A stretch of DNA of 64,000 bases from Bifidobacterium ramosum (GCF_009299505.1 NZ_WBSM01000002.1:186001-250000); one strand, 5' to 3'. Positions 33,333-42,700 are shown, numbered from the stretch's first letter. Notes: generated by a model from the letters alone, not told the origin. Program-made: numbers and translations.

Positions 33333-35573
33333 ATGCCGACTTACGATATTGGATTGGAACACGTTTCGCTTGCCTTCGCCACCAAGACCATCTTCACCGA
33401 TGTGACCCAGGGGGTGTTCGAAGGCGACCGCATCGGCATCGTCGGCCGTAACGGCGACGGCAAATCCACGCTGCTGCATCTGTTCCGCGGCACACAGGAG
33501 CCTGATTCCGGCCGTGTCACCAAGCGTAACGGGCTCACGTTCGGTATGCTCGACCAGCGCGATCCGTTGGACGACGATGCGACGATCCGCGAAGCCGCGC
33601 TGGAGGGACGCGCAGACTACGAATGGGCGGCCGAGACACGCTCTCGGGAGATCGTTGAGGCGCTGCTCGGCGGCATGAGCCTCGACGCGAAGATCGGGTC
33701 GCTGTCGGGCGGTCAGCGCCGCCGCGCCGATCTGGCACGTCTACTGTTGCACGACTGGGACATCCTCGCGCTCGACGAGCCGACGAACCATCTGGACGTG
33801 GTGACGATCCACTGGCTGGCCGAGCATCTCAAAAACCGCTGGTCGCGCGGCGAGGGCGCGCTGCTGCTCGTCACTCACGACCGCTGGTTCCTTGACGAGG
33901 TGTGCGAGTCGATGTGGGAGGTTCACGACGGCCTGATCGAGCCGTTCGAGGGCGGCTACTCCGCGTACATGCTGCAGCGCGTCGAACGCGATCGTCAGGC
34001 CGACGTGCGCGAGACGAAGCGCCGCAATCTTGCCCGCAAGGAGCTCGCGTGGCTGACCCGCGGCGCGCGCGCCCGTTCGACCAAGCAGAAGTTCCACGTC
34101 AAGGCCGCGCGCGAGCTCATCGCCGACGTGCCGCCGGTGCGCAACACGCTCGAGCTCAAGCAAATGGCGACCTCGCGCCTCGGCAAGCAGGTCGTCGATC
34201 TGATCGACGTGACGCAGATCTTCGAACATGTGCAGGGCGGTGTGACGGACGGTTCGGTCGCTGCCGCCGTCGACCCGGATGTGGCGGCGATGGCCGATTC
34301 CGCGTCGCGCGTGGACGTGGTGCGGCCGATGTACGCCGAACCGCAGGTGCATGGCTCGGTCGAGGTGGCCGTGACCGACATGGACGATCCGCGGCTCGTG
34401 GACGCCGGCGTGCCAGAGGCCGTCGAAGCGGCCGCGGCGGCCCGCGCGGCCGAAGCGGCGATGACCGATGAGGAGCGCGAGACGCGACGCCGGCTGACCG
34501 GCGGCGAGACGATCGGCGTGTCCGATGACGACATCGTGTCCGATACGGACGCCACGTCGGCCGCCCGCAAGATCACCGTCACCGGCCGTAAGATCCTCGA
34601 TGACGTGACGTGGCTGATTGGCCCGGGCGACCGGTTCGGCATCGTCGGCGCGAACGGCGCCGGCAAATCCACGCTGCTGCGTCTGCTCGACGGCACGCTC
34701 ACGCCGACGGTCGGCCATGTGAACATCGGCAAGACCGTCAAGTTCGCGGTGCTCTCGCAGCGTCTCGACGAGCTCGAGAAGCTCGGCAAATACAAGATCA
34801 AGGAAGTGCTCAGCCGCTACAAGCCGAGCTACATCGTCGACGGCAAGGAAGTCACGCCCGGCCAGCTCATGGAACGGCTCGGCTTCGAATCCGCTCAGCT
34901 CATGACGCCGATCCGTGACCTGTCGGGCGGTCAGAAGCGCCGCATGCAGCTGCTGCTCATCCTGCTCAACGAGCCGAACGTGCTCATCATGGACGAGCCC
35001 GGCAACGACCTCGACACCGACATGCTCGCCGTGATGGAGGACCTGCTCGACACCTGGCCCGGCACACTCATCGTCGTCTCGCACGACCGGTATTTGCTCG
35101 AGCGCGTCACCGACGAGCAGTTCGCGCTCATCGGCGGCAAGGTGCGGCATCTGCCCGGCGGCGTGCAGGACTATCTCGACATGGTCGAGGACATCAAGAA
35201 CGGCAAGCCGCTGCCGTCGCTCGAGCCGGCGTATGGCAAGAAGAAGGGCAAGACGGCTGTTGCTGCGGATAACGTGGTGGAACCGGCCGCTGCGGCCGAT
35301 CAGCCGACCGAGTCCAGTAACGTGGACGGCGACTCGGCATCGCCCAAACTGACCGGTAAGGCGTTCCACGATGCCAGCAAGCGCGTCGCCGCCATCGACC
35401 GCAAACTCGCCAAACTCGAGGAACAGAAGACCGATCTCGAATCGCAGATGGCCTCGCATGATCCGAGCGACTACGAAGGGCTCAACAAGCTCAACGAGCA
35501 GCTCAAGGTCATCGCCGACGAATCCGACGAGCTCACCGCCGAATGGATGGAGCTGTCCGAGCAGCTCGAATAG
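33333..35573 (+). CDS. ABC-F family ATPase (Uup-like)
   Basis: A 746-residue soluble protein with two ABC ATPase domains and no membrane segments. ABC-F factors act on the ribosome. Domain 1 has Walker A GRNGDGKST, signature SLSGGQRRRADLARLL and Walker B LALDEPTNHLD. The linker contains the P-site tRNA interaction motif region. Domain 2 has GANGAGKST, DLSGGQKRRMQLL and LIMDEPGNDLD. The C-terminal coiled coil (about 680-746) matches the Uup DNA-binding-like tail. An Asp/Ala/Arg-rich insert of about 100 residues follows domain 1. It is probably translation-related and is not an obvious resistance factor. Confidence 0.9.
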   Translation: MPTYDIGLEHVSLAFATKTIFTDVTQGVFEGDRIGIVGRNGDGKSTLLHLFRGTQEPDSGRVTKRNGLTFGMLDQRDPLDDDATIREAALEGRADYEWAAETRSREIVEALLGGMSLDAKIGSLSGGQRRRADLARLLLHDWDILALDEPTNHLDVVTIHWLAEHLKNRWSRGEGALLLVTHDRWFLDEVCESMWEVHDGLIEPFEGGYSAYMLQRVERDRQADVRETKRRNLARKELAWLTRGARARSTKQKFHVKAARELIADVPPVRNTLELKQMATSRLGKQVVDLIDVTQIFEHVQGGVTDGSVAAAVDPDVAAMADSASRVDVVRPMYAEPQVHGSVEVAVTDMDDPRLVDAGVPEAVEAAAAARAAEAAMTDEERETRRRLTGGETIGVSDDDIVSDTDATSAARKITVTGRKILDDVTWLIGPGDRFGIVGANGAGKSTLLRLLDGTLTPTVGHVNIGKTVKFAVLSQRLDELEKLGKYKIKEVLSRYKPSYIVDGKEVTPGQLMERLGFESAQLMTPIRDLSGGQKRRMQLLLILLNEPNVLIMDEPGNDLDTDMLAVMEDLLDTWPGTLIVVSHDRYLLERVTDEQFALIGGKVRHLPGGVQDYLDMVEDIKNGKPLPSLEPAYGKKKGKTAVAADNVVEPAAAADQPTESSNVDGDSASPKLTGKAFHDASKRVAAIDRKLAKLEEQKTDLESQMASHDPSDYEGLNKLNEQLKVIADESDELTAEWMELSEQLE

Positions 35574-35585
35574 GGGTTGGTGCGG

Positions 35586-35697
35586 CGACACGCTGGGGGA
35601 GTGATCACGACACGCACGATGTGTTTCCGGAAACCCTGACAACCCGCCATCCCCCACAACGCATCAAGCGTGTCGTGATCACGCTGCCGGCGTGTCG
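35586..35697. repeat. Nested inverted repeat family C, copy 2
   Basis: Outer arms CGACACGC (35586-35593) and GCGTGTCG (35690-35697) enclose inner arms GTGATCACGACACGC (35601-35615) and GCGTGTCGTGATCAC (35668-35682). The architecture and sequence match copy 1 at 7458-7571. It lies between the convergent ABC-F and MFS genes. Confidence 0.88.
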
Positions 35698-35712
35698 CGG
35701 CCGTTTACGCCG

Positions 35713-37104
35713 CTACAGTTCGGCCTCATCCCAGCGATCGGCCGCCGGAATCGAACGTACGGCCGGCATCGCCAGCACGATCGTCACATTGGCGGCCAGC
35801 GCGGTCAGGAACAACGCGACGGTCATGCGGAAGCCGATCGTCGGCAGCAGCGATCCGGCGATCGCCGAGCAGAACAGCGTCGGCAGCATGCCCAGCAGAT
35901 TCGAGGACGAGTCGACGCGGCCCTGCATGTCGGTCGGCACTTTGGCGAACACGAATCCCAGCACCAGTGAATTGAGCGTCGGGATCGGCAGGCAGCACAG
36001 CAGCGACGACACCAGGATCACCGGGTATGCACGGCTGACGAGCATCGGGGTCATCGTCGCCAGCGCGGCCAGCGACATGACGATCAGGCCGGTGCCGACA
36101 GCCATCCGATCGCATACGCGGGCTGCGATCACCGCGCCGGCCAGCATGCCCGCGCCGGTCGCCATGTCCACGAAGCCGATGCGTACCGAATCCACGCCGG
36201 AACCGACCAACTGTAACTGCACGGTCGCGAAGATGCCGTTGATGCCGAAGTTCAGCAATGCCGCGATCACGCATATCGCCATCAGCGTGCGCCGCCGCAG
36301 CATCCAACGCCAGCCCTCGACGAAGTCGTCGATGAACGAGCCGTGCCGCGAGGACATGCCGCCCGTGATATCGTCGTCTGTGCTGTCGCGTCCGATCGCA
36401 TTGCGCGCATGCTCGTCGACACGCAGCATACTCGCGCTGACGCCCGCGACCGCGTACATGAGCGACGCGGCGGCGAACGGAGCCCACGCGCTGAACGCGT
36501 ACAGCATGCCGCCGAGCGGCGAGCCGGCGAGGCTGATCACCGAGTCGCGGCCCTGATTAAGGCTCTGCGCCTTCGGATAGTCGGCGGTGGGAATGATCGA
36601 CCGCAGCATCGCGTTCGTCGCGTTGCCCAGCAACCCGTTGACCGTGGACGCCGTGACTATGGCGACCGCGAACACGGGGAACGTGAGCAGTCCGGTCGCC
36701 AACATCGCGCACACCGTACCCCACAGGACGGTGCCACATGCGGCGTTGAGGATGATGAGTCGCTTACGGTTGTGCCGGTCGGCCAGAGTGCCGCCGAACA
36801 CGCCGGAGATCTGTGCGGCGATCACACTGGCCGTGGCCAACCATCCGGCGGTCGGCAGCGAGCGGGTGAGTGAGAAGGCGACCAGCGAGATCGCGAAGCT
36901 CTTCAGGGCAAGACCTGTGGCGGAGGCGGTGTCCGCGGTGAACCATGAGCGGTATTGCGGATTGTGCCACAGCGAGGTATGCGTTGTTCGTGCGGAGGAG
37001 ATCGTTGCCGTCGTATTCGTCGCGGCTGTGATCGGAGTCTCGTCCGCCGGCTGTACGTCGGTGTCGTCTATGGCATTGCTGTTGCTGGCGTTGACGTCGT
37101 TCAT
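35713..37104 (-). CDS. MFS transporter (multidrug/DHA3-like)
   Basis: A 463-residue permease with about twelve predicted membrane helices. The N-terminal soluble tail (1-45) is Thr/Ala-rich. The MFS loop 2-3 motif is seen as GGTLADRHNRKRLII. Typical parts include FAISLVAFSLTRS, ASVIAAQISGVFGGTLADRH, SLAGSPLGGMLYAFS and LLCCLPIPTLNSLVLGFVF. The Met at 37104 follows the ArsR stop by 11 bp, with CGGAG as RBS; the longer reading frame would overlap the regulator. The pairing with a winged-helix regulator suggests inducible export of a drug or metal complex. Confidence 0.85.
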   Translation of the reverse strand: MNDVNASNSNAIDDTDVQPADETPITAATNTTATISSARTTHTSLWHNPQYRSWFTADTASATGLALKSFAISLVAFSLTRSLPTAGWLATASVIAAQISGVFGGTLADRHNRKRLIILNAACGTVLWGTVCAMLATGLLTFPVFAVAIVTASTVNGLLGNATNAMLRSIIPTADYPKAQSLNQGRDSVISLAGSPLGGMLYAFSAWAPFAAASLMYAVAGVSASMLRVDEHARNAIGRDSTDDDITGGMSSRHGSFIDDFVEGWRWMLRRRTLMAICVIAALLNFGINGIFATVQLQLVGSGVDSVRIGFVDMATGAGMLAGAVIAARVCDRMAVGTGLIVMSLAALATMTPMLVSRAYPVILVSSLLCCLPIPTLNSLVLGFVFAKVPTDMQGRVDSSSNLLGMLPTLFCSAIAGSLLPTIGFRMTVALFLTALAANVTIVLAMPAVRSIPAADRWDEAEL

Positions 37105-37115
37105 GGCCGCTCCGA

Positions 37116-37679
37116 TCAGTCCAGATATCGGAAGGCGGACAGTGCGACCATGACCTGTTCGGATCCGTCGCCTTCGGTGTGCCGGTCGCCGACCGTGTTG
37201 ACCCACTTGTTGGCGACGGCCATCAGCTCCTGCTGCATCTGCTCGGCCTCCTCGACGGTCAGCCGGGTGATCGCCATGCCGTCGAGCGAGTGTCGCCACT
37301 GCTCGGGTAGAGACGATTCGGCTTGGCGGTAGCGCATGCGCGCCTCATTGACGGTGACGGACACGGATTGTGCGAGCGTTTCGGCGGACGCCGGATCGGT
37401 GTGTCGGTCGGAATGGACGACGAGCTTGGGCGTGGTGGCGCGCCAGCAGCTTTTGCGAGCGTCGCCGTCGGGGGAGGGAATCTGTTCGACGAGTCCGGCC
37501 TTGGCGAGCTGCCTGAGGTGATAGCTGATGGTGCCGGCCGATTCGCCGGTGCGTGCGGCGATGTCACCCACGGTAAGCGTGCTGCCGGGTGCCGCCATGA
37601 TGTTCATGATGCGGATGCGCGTCGGATGCGATACGGCGCGTAGCTGCGCGAGATCGGCGTTGCGATGAGTGTCGGTCAC
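37116..37679 (-). CDS. ArsR-type winged-helix transcriptional regulator
   Basis: A 187-residue repressor-like protein. The N-terminal winged-helix (about 10-85) reads LRAVSHPTRIRIMNIMA, then TVGDIAARTGESAGTISYHLRQLAKAGLVEQIPS, a clear ArsR/HTH_20 pattern. The metal-binding ELCV motif of classical ArsR is missing, so the signal may be organic. The C-terminal half is helical (EAEQMQQELMAVANKWV) and may be a dimer or ligand domain. An ATG follows GGAGG closely (RBS AAGGAGG). Its stop is 11 bp before the MFS start, so the two form one operon. The promoter and candidate operator are at 37734-37755. Confidence 0.88.
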   Translation of the reverse strand: MTDTHRNADLAQLRAVSHPTRIRIMNIMAAPGSTLTVGDIAARTGESAGTISYHLRQLAKAGLVEQIPSPDGDARKSCWRATTPKLVVHSDRHTDPASAETLAQSVSVTVNEARMRYRQAESSLPEQWRHSLDGMAITRLTVEEAEQMQQELMAVANKWVNTVGDRHTEGDGSEQVMVALSAFRYLD

Positions 37680-37733
37680 GATGACCTCCTTGTTGATCGG
37701 CGGGATTGTCCCCGCTGAATTTCACAAGAATCA

Positions 37734-37755
37734 TTGTACAACAAATCTTGTATAA
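37734..37755. promoter_or_regulatory. Candidate ArsR operator
   Basis: TTGTACAA (37734-37741, self-complementary) is followed by TTGTATA at 37748-37754. This AT-rich dyad lies just upstream of the regulator gene. TACAAT on the minus strand overlaps it as a possible -10. Confidence 0.45.
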
Positions 37756-37767
37756 ATCGACGACGGA

Positions 37768-38064
37768 GACCATATATCAACAACAACGCATCCTACTCAT
37801 TGAGTTACGGCCGTTTCGAACGGGCTGGGAGACCGTATCTCAATGAAAACGGAGTGCTCTTGTTGAGATACGGTCGCTTGGAGGGGTGGGGGAGGCCGTA
37901 ACTCAACAGGAATGGGACAGTCTTATTGAGATACGGCCGTTTTAGGGGGTTGAGGAGGCCGTAACTCAATGATGGCGAGCTGCTCTTGTTGAGATATGGT
38001 CGTTTGGAGGGGTGGGGGAGACCGTAACTCGATGACGACGGGGCGTTGTTGCTGAGATACGGTC
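37768..38064. repeat. Array of five 45-bp hairpins, family B (array 2)
   Basis: Units at 37768-37812, 37831-37875, 37894-37938, 37957-38001 and 38020-38064, each 45 bp with exactly 18-bp linkers. Arms are GACCGTA(A/T)CTCA or GGCCGTAACTCA and their complements. Some units have one mismatched pair; the first is the most degenerate (GACCATATATCAA). Linkers share a G-rich phrase (GGGGTGGGGGAG). The array fills most of the 517-bp divergent-to-terminator gap between the arsR promoter and the ilvN 3' end. Confidence 0.93.
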
Positions 38065-38130
38065 TGTTTGCCGCTGTGGCAGTCGGCTCCGATGCCGTAT
38101 TACGGGCGTTCGTATCGGATGCCGACGACG

Positions 38131-38162
38131 AAAAAGGGCTCCTCGTATGAACGAGGAGCCCT
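38131..38162 (-). terminator. Intrinsic terminator of ilvBN
   Basis: On the minus strand GGGCTCCTCGT pairs with ACGAGGAGCCC, followed by TTTTT. It begins about 35 bp after the ilvN stop. Confidence 0.9.
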
Positions 38163-38196
38163 GCACGGCGTGAGACGGCGAATGATGCCGAACCCG

Positions 38197-38751
38197 TCAG
38201 CGACCGGTGATCTCTGATCCGATGACCTTCTCGCTCAACGCGCGCGGTCCGCGGGTCACGGCGACCGCGCCGGAACGCACGAGCTCGATAATGCCGTAGT
38301 GCTCCAGCAGTCCGAGCAGCGCGTCGATCTTGCCCTCCGCGCCGGTCGCCTCGATGGTGAGCGACTCAGGGTTCACGTCGACCACGCGCACGCGGAACAG
38401 GCGCACGATCTCGAGCACGTCGGAACGGTTAGACTCGTCGGCCGAGACCTTGATGAGCACCAGCTCACGCTCTACGGTCGTATCTGGGTCAAGATCGACG
38501 ATCTTGAGCACATGCAGCAGCTTGTTGAGCTGCTTGATGATCTGCTCGAGCGGCAGGTCTTCGACCTCGGCGGTCACCGTCACGCGCGAGATGTCCGGGC
38601 GTTCGGTGGGGGAGACGGACAGCGAGTCGATGTTGAACGCGCGGCGGGCGAACAGGCCGGCGATGCGTGCCAGCACGCCCGGACGGTTCTCCACGAGCAC
38701 GGACAGCGTGTGGCGCTTGGAACCGGGCTGGGACGCGGGATAATTTGCCAT
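38197..38751 (-). CDS. ilvN: Acetolactate synthase small (regulatory) subunit
   Basis: A 184-residue regulatory subunit of acetohydroxyacid synthase, which binds valine and activates the catalytic subunit in branched-chain amino-acid synthesis. The N-terminal ACT domain has HTLSVLVENRPGVLARIAGLFARRAFNIDSLSV, a near-perfect family signature. The C-terminal domain has RELVLIKVSADESNRSDVLEIV and ends in GPRALSEKVI. It lies 30 bp after ilvB on the same strand, so they form an operon. A strong terminator follows. No leader-peptide attenuator could be recognised upstream of ilvB. Confidence 0.97.
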   Translation of the reverse strand: MANYPASQPGSKRHTLSVLVENRPGVLARIAGLFARRAFNIDSLSVSPTERPDISRVTVTAEVEDLPLEQIIKQLNKLLHVLKIVDLDPDTTVERELVLIKVSADESNRSDVLEIVRLFRVRVVDVNPESLTIEATGAEGKIDALLGLLEHYGIIELVRSGAVAVTRGPRALSEKVIGSEITGR

Positions 38752-38781
38752 GGAAGTACTCTCCTTAACCCTTCACGAACC

Positions 38782-40704
38782 TTAGAAACCGGCCTCGCCG
38801 AGCTCGACGGCCCCGGCCTCGCCATGCGGGCGCAGCGGCTGCGTGCCCGGGCGGTACGTCACGTCGTCGTTCGACGCGCCGGCCGCGACCATCGGCCACA
38901 CCATCGCGTCCTTCCACACGCGGAAGTCGATGAGCACCGGGCGGTCGTTGATCGCGTTCGCCTTGTCGATCGCGGCCAACGCCTCCTCCTCGGTGAACGC
39001 GCGCAGGCCGACGCAGCCGTACGCCTCGGCGAGCTTCACGAAGTCCGGCACGTCGAAGAACTGCGGCGTGCCCTCCTCGGTCTCGCTGTGCGCTTCGCCG
39101 TCGAGCAGGTTCGTCTGCGAGTAGTGCTGATCATAGAACAGCGTCTGCCACTGGCGCACCATGCCGTACACGGAGTTGTTGAGGATCGCGATCTTGACCG
39201 GCGCATGGTCGAGGAACGCGGTCGCCAGTTCTTCGCTGGTCATCTGGAACGAGCCATCGCCGTCGATTAGCCACACCGGCTTCTTGCCGTCGAAGTCACG
39301 CGCCGAACCGACCGACGCGCCGATCGCGGCCGGCAGACCGAAGCCCATCGTGCCGAGGCCGCCCGACGAGATCCACGAATGCGGCTTCTTGAAGTCGATG
39401 AGCTGCGCGGCCCACATCTGGTGCTGGCCCACGCCCGACACCCAGATCGTCGACGGGTCGGCCTTGGCCGACAGCTGCTCGACCACCCACTGCGGCTGCA
39501 GCGTGCCGTCGGTCGGCTGGTCCTCCGGCTCGTCGTAATGGATCGTGTACCGCTCGCGCAGCTTGGTGAGCTCGTCCCACCACGGCTTGAGGTTCGGCTT
39601 GCCGCCGATCGCCTGCGAACGCTTGATCTCCGGGATCAGATCGTGCAGAACGGTCGCCACGTCGCCGACGATCGGCACGTCCGGCGCGCGGTTCTTGCCG
39701 ATCTCGGCCGGGTCGATGTCGATGTGGATCACGCGGGCGCCCGGCGCGAATGCGTCGAGCTTGCCGGTCACGCGATCGTCGAAACGTGCGCCGATCGCGA
39801 CGAGCAGATCGCAGCGCTGGGCGGCGGCCGTCGCGGCGACGGTGCCGTGCATGCCGAGCATACCGAGGTTCTTCGGATTCGAGTCGGGCACGATGCCGCG
39901 CGCCGGCAGCGTCGTCACGATCGGAGCACCGGTCACTTCGGCGAGTTCTGCGACTTCCTTCGACGCGTTGGATCGCGACGCACCGCCGCCGACGTACAGC
40001 AGCGGGCGGTACGACTGCGCGAACAGCTTCGCCGCGTCCGACAGCACGCGGCCGTGCGCCTTGGTCGTCGGGTTGTAGCCGGGCAGGATCATGCGCTGCG
40101 GCCACGAATAGTACATCTCGCCGACCTGCGCGGTCTTCGTCAGGTCGACCACGACCGGGCCGGGGCGGCCGGAACGCGCGATGTAGTGCGCCTCGGCGAT
40201 CACGCGCGGGATGTCCTGCGCGCGCGTGACCAGATACGAATGCTTGACGACCGGATAGGTCGCGCCCACGATGTCGGCCTCCTGGAACGCGTCCGTGCCG
40301 ATCGCGTTCACGCCGACCTGGCCGGTGATGACCACGAGCGGCACCGAATCCATGTTCGCGTCGGCGATCGGCGTGATCATGTTCGTCGCGCCCGGGCCGG
40401 ACGTGACGATGCACACGCCCACGCGGCCGGTCGCCACCGCGTAGCCCTCGGCTGCGTGGCCCGCCGCCTGCTCGTGGCGCACGAGCGTGAAGCGGAACTT
40501 GGTCTCGTCGTTGATCGCGTGGTAGACCGGCAGGATCGCGCCGCCGGGCAGGCCGAACACGTCCTGCACGCCCAGATCCTCCAGCGCGCGGACCAGCGCC
40601 TGCGCGCCGGTCATCTTCTCGCCGTCGACGATGGTCTGCTTGTCGTTGCCCGCGTGCGTTTTCGGCACGCCGCTGAATGCCTGAAGAGGCGTAGGTGTCA
40701 CCAT
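38782..40704 (-). CDS. ilvB: Acetolactate synthase large (catalytic) subunit
   Basis: A 640-residue thiamine-diphosphate enzyme that condenses two pyruvates, or pyruvate and 2-oxobutyrate, in valine/leucine/isoleucine synthesis. N-terminal TPP-binding features are [17 protein letters not shown] and the catalytic Glu region [16 protein letters not shown]. The FAD-like domain has [31 protein letters not shown]. The C-terminal TPP/Mg motif is [18 protein letters not shown], followed by [12 protein letters not shown]. Met at 40704 with GAGGG just upstream is preferred over a TTG start 12 bp earlier. ilvN follows. Confidence 0.97.
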   Translation of the reverse strand: MVTPTPLQAFSGVPKTHAGNDKQTIVDGEKMTGAQALVRALEDLGVQDVFGLPGGAILPVYHAINDETKFRFTLVRHEQAAGHAAEGYAVATGRVGVCIVTSGPGATNMITPIADANMDSVPLVVITGQVGVNAIGTDAFQEADIVGATYPVVKHSYLVTRAQDIPRVIAEAHYIARSGRPGPVVVDLTKTAQVGEMYYSWPQRMILPGYNPTTKAHGRVLSDAAKLFAQSYRPLLYVGGGASRSNASKEVAELAEVTGAPIVTTLPARGIVPDSNPKNLGMLGMHGTVAATAAAQRCDLLVAIGARFDDRVTGKLDAFAPGARVIHIDIDPAEIGKNRAPDVPIVGDVATVLHDLIPEIKRSQAIGGKPNLKPWWDELTKLRERYTIHYDEPEDQPTDGTLQPQWVVEQLSAKADPSTIWVSGVGQHQMWAAQLIDFKKPHSWISSGGLGTMGFGLPAAIGASVGSARDFDGKKPVWLIDGDGSFQMTSEELATAFLDHAPVKIAILNNSVYGMVRQWQTLFYDQHYSQTNLLDGEAHSETEEGTPQFFDVPDFVKLAEAYGCVGLRAFTEEEALAAIDKANAINDRPVLIDFRVWKDAMVWPMVAAGASNDDVTYRPGTQPLRPHGEAGAVELGEAGF

Positions 40705-40941
40705 GATCCCTCTCAACTTGGGTTGTCGGTCTCTCGCTTGCAGCCGGATCGCCGTACGGCCGGCCGCGCGACGGTTGGATGGGCGGCGGCGGGGCGGTCC
40801 GTGCGCTGGACGCTTGTGGCGTCGGGCGTGTTGCTACTTGCCAAGTGTAATATTCCACCCATCCTAGCGGCGGGCGGTGAGATACGGCGATTCCCGTGCC
40901 CGTATCGTGGCTGGCGCGCGGCCCACGCCGCGCCTACGGTC

Positions 40942-41676
40942 TCACAGCGCCTTCCACGCGACCTCGGCGGCCGCGAGCTGCGCCTTGCGCTTGCTGGAGC
41001 CGGTGCCGGTGCCCCAGACCGTCGCGTCGTCGTCGCCGAGCAGCACCTGCGCGGTGAACACCTGCGCGTATTCGGGGCCGGACACCGACATGCGGTAGTG
41101 CGGATCGCCCTTGCCCTGCTGGTGCGACTTGACCTCCAGCGAGGTCTTCCAGTCGAGCGCCGGGCCTTCCGTGGCCACTTCGGCCAGCGTGTCGTCGACG
41201 AGCCGGTGCACCACCTCGCGTGCGCCGTCGATGCCGTGCTCGAGGAACGTCGCGCCGATCAGCGACTCCACGATGTCGCACAGGATCGAGCTTTTCTCCG
41301 CGCCGCCCTCCTTCGCCTCGCCGTGGCCGAGCAGGATGTACGGGCTCACGTGCAGCTTCGTGCGGGCGATCGCGCTGAGCGACTCCTCGGAGACGGCCTT
41401 CGCGCGCATTTTCGCGAGCTGGCCTTCGGTCATGTCCGGGTGCGCGGAGAACAGCGTTTCGGTGGCGACGAGTTCGAGCACCGCGTCGCCGAGGAATTCG
41501 AGCCGCTCGTAGTTCGGCGCGCCCGGATGCTCATGCGAGAACGAGCGGTGGGTGAGCGCCTGCACCAGCAGTTCGGGGCTGATGGTGGTGCCGAGCGCCT
41601 CGAGTAGGACGTTGGACGGGTTGATCGGCGCGGGAACGTGGTCGTTGGCGTTGGTGGTTGCTTCTTCTGCGGTCAT
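40942..41676 (-). CDS. rnc: Ribonuclease III
   Basis: A 244-residue double-strand RNA endonuclease that processes rRNA precursors and structured mRNAs. The catalytic signature ERLEFLGDAVLELVATE (about residues 50-66) has the conserved Glu and Asp residues. The second metal-binding region is DIVESLIGATFLEHG. A C-terminal dsRNA-binding domain contains KTSLEVKSHQQGKGDPHYRM and ends GSSKRKAQLAAAEVAWKAL. Met at 41676 follows AGAGGAC. It lies downstream of rpmF with a terminator between, so some read-through or a separate promoter is needed. Confidence 0.95.
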   Translation of the reverse strand: MTAEEATTNANDHVPAPINPSNVLLEALGTTISPELLVQALTHRSFSHEHPGAPNYERLEFLGDAVLELVATETLFSAHPDMTEGQLAKMRAKAVSEESLSAIARTKLHVSPYILLGHGEAKEGGAEKSSILCDIVESLIGATFLEHGIDGAREVVHRLVDDTLAEVATEGPALDWKTSLEVKSHQQGKGDPHYRMSVSGPEYAQVFTAQVLLGDDDATVWGTGTGSSKRKAQLAAAEVAWKAL

Positions 41677-41753
41677 GATGTCCTCTCTATCGCGGTGTAG
41701 GGACAGGTGCGGATGGTTGTGGTCGGTGGTTGCGAGACGTCCGTGACGGATAC

Positions 41754-41789
41754 GAAAAAGCCCCGCCACCCGTCGATGGCAGGGCTTTC
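41754..41789 (-). terminator. Intrinsic terminator of rpmF
   Basis: On the minus strand AAGCCCTGCC pairs with GGCGGGGCTT (one G-T pair), followed by TTTCG. It begins about 22 bp after the rpmF stop and separates rpmF from rnc. Confidence 0.8.
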
Positions 41790-41811
41790 ATCGCTTGCGT
41801 TGCCGCTGGAC

Positions 41812-42006
41812 TCACTTGGTGTGGGCGGAGCGGATGGCCTCGCGGTAGGTGCGGCCGCGGAAGTTGCCGCAGCTCGGGCAGGCCATGTGCGGCAGCTGGG
41901 GAGCGCCGCAGTTCGGGCAGGTGACGGTCTGCACAGCAGACGCCTTCCAGTTCGCGCGGCGCGAGTGCGTGTTGGCGCGCGAGGTCTTGTACTTAGGCAG
42001 TGCCAT
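41812..42006 (-). CDS. rpmF: 50S ribosomal protein L32
   Basis: A 64-residue large-subunit protein. The N-terminus [22 protein letters not shown] is the standard L32 pattern. The zinc ribbon CPNCG...CPSCG (about residues 30-48) has all four Cys residues, so this is the zinc-binding form. It lies downstream of the DUF177 gene, the classic YceD-rpmF pairing, and is followed by a terminator and then rnc. The RBS AGAGGAAT precedes the start. Confidence 0.96.
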   Translation of the reverse strand: MALPKYKTSRANTHSRRANWKASAVQTVTCPNCGAPQLPHMACPSCGNFRGRTYREAIRSAHTK

Positions 42007-42101
42007 TTGTATTCCTCTGTTTCGTTCGAACGATTGAGCTTAAGCGTTCGGTATCTTAGCGCATCGTCCGTACAAAGTCCAGTCGGACGGGACGGCCGCC
42101 G

Positions 42102-42698
42102 CTACTCCTTCGCCTCGAGCTGCGCCTTGAGTGCGGCCAGCGCGGCGAACCGGTCGTCGACCACCTCGTGATGATGGTCGGGATCCTCGTTGAGATCCGC
42201 GCCGCACTGCGGGCACAGGCCGCGGCAGTCCTCGCGGCACAGCGGCTGCAGCGGCAGCGACTCGGCGAGCGTGTCGCGGATGAGCGCCTCAAGATCGGCG
42301 AACGCGCCGTCGCCGCTCAGCGGGTACACGTCCTCCGATTCGTCCTCGCCGGCGATGATGTCCACCTCGCCTTTGCCGTTGCGCGCGTCGTTGCCGTTCG
42401 GCGCGTCGTACGGGAAGAACGCGGTCACGTCCACCGTCCAGTCGCGGTTGATCGGCTTGAGGCAGCGCGTGCATTCGGTGCTGACCGGCGCGCTGATGCG
42501 GCCGGTGAACACCAGTCCGTCGACGATCGAGTCGAAGGATCCGACGACGTGCACGTCGGTGCCCTCCTTGATGCCGACGATGTCGTCGCCGATGCCGCTG
42601 GGTGCGGGGAACACGGCGTCGACCGACTTGCTCTGGCCGGCGCGCGACGCGACCTGCGCGACGGACACGGCCCACGGGGAATCTTCAGGACGTGGCAT
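42102..42698 (-). CDS. DUF177 (YceD-family) protein
   Basis: A 198-residue YceD-family protein, usually encoded beside rpmF and linked to 23S rRNA or large-subunit biogenesis. Two Cys motifs are evident: CTRCLKPI and CREDCRGLCPQCGADL, which could bind zinc. The acidic middle part (EVDIIAGEDESEDVYPL) is also family-typical. The start lies 2 bp after the stop of the upstream DivIVA-like gene. The biochemical role is not firmly established in this lineage. Confidence 0.9.
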   Translation of the reverse strand: MPRPEDSPWAVSVAQVASRAGQSKSVDAVFPAPSGIGDDIVGIKEGTDVHVVGSFDSIVDGLVFTGRISAPVSTECTRCLKPINRDWTVDVTAFFPYDAPNGNDARNGKGEVDIIAGEDESEDVYPLSGDGAFADLEALIRDTLAESLPLQPLCREDCRGLCPQCGADLNEDPDHHHEVVDDRFAALAALKAQLEAKE

Positions 42699-42700
42699 GA

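Noticed and set aside
33741..35657. Minus-strand open frame of about 640 codons opposite the ABC-F gene
   Set aside because: The ABC-F protein on the plus strand has two complete ATPase domains. The antisense product is His/Val/Arg-biased and has no family match I can recognise.
30263..38064. CRISPR interpretation of the 45-bp hairpin arrays
   Set aside because: The repeated part contains a variable loop, arms differ between units, the 18-bp linkers resemble each other, and there are no cas genes or leader in the window.
39379..41607. Plus-strand open frame of about 740 codons opposite ilvB and rnc
   Set aside because: It spans two unrelated, well-supported genes and has typical shadow composition (Arg, Gly, Val, His), with no RBS.
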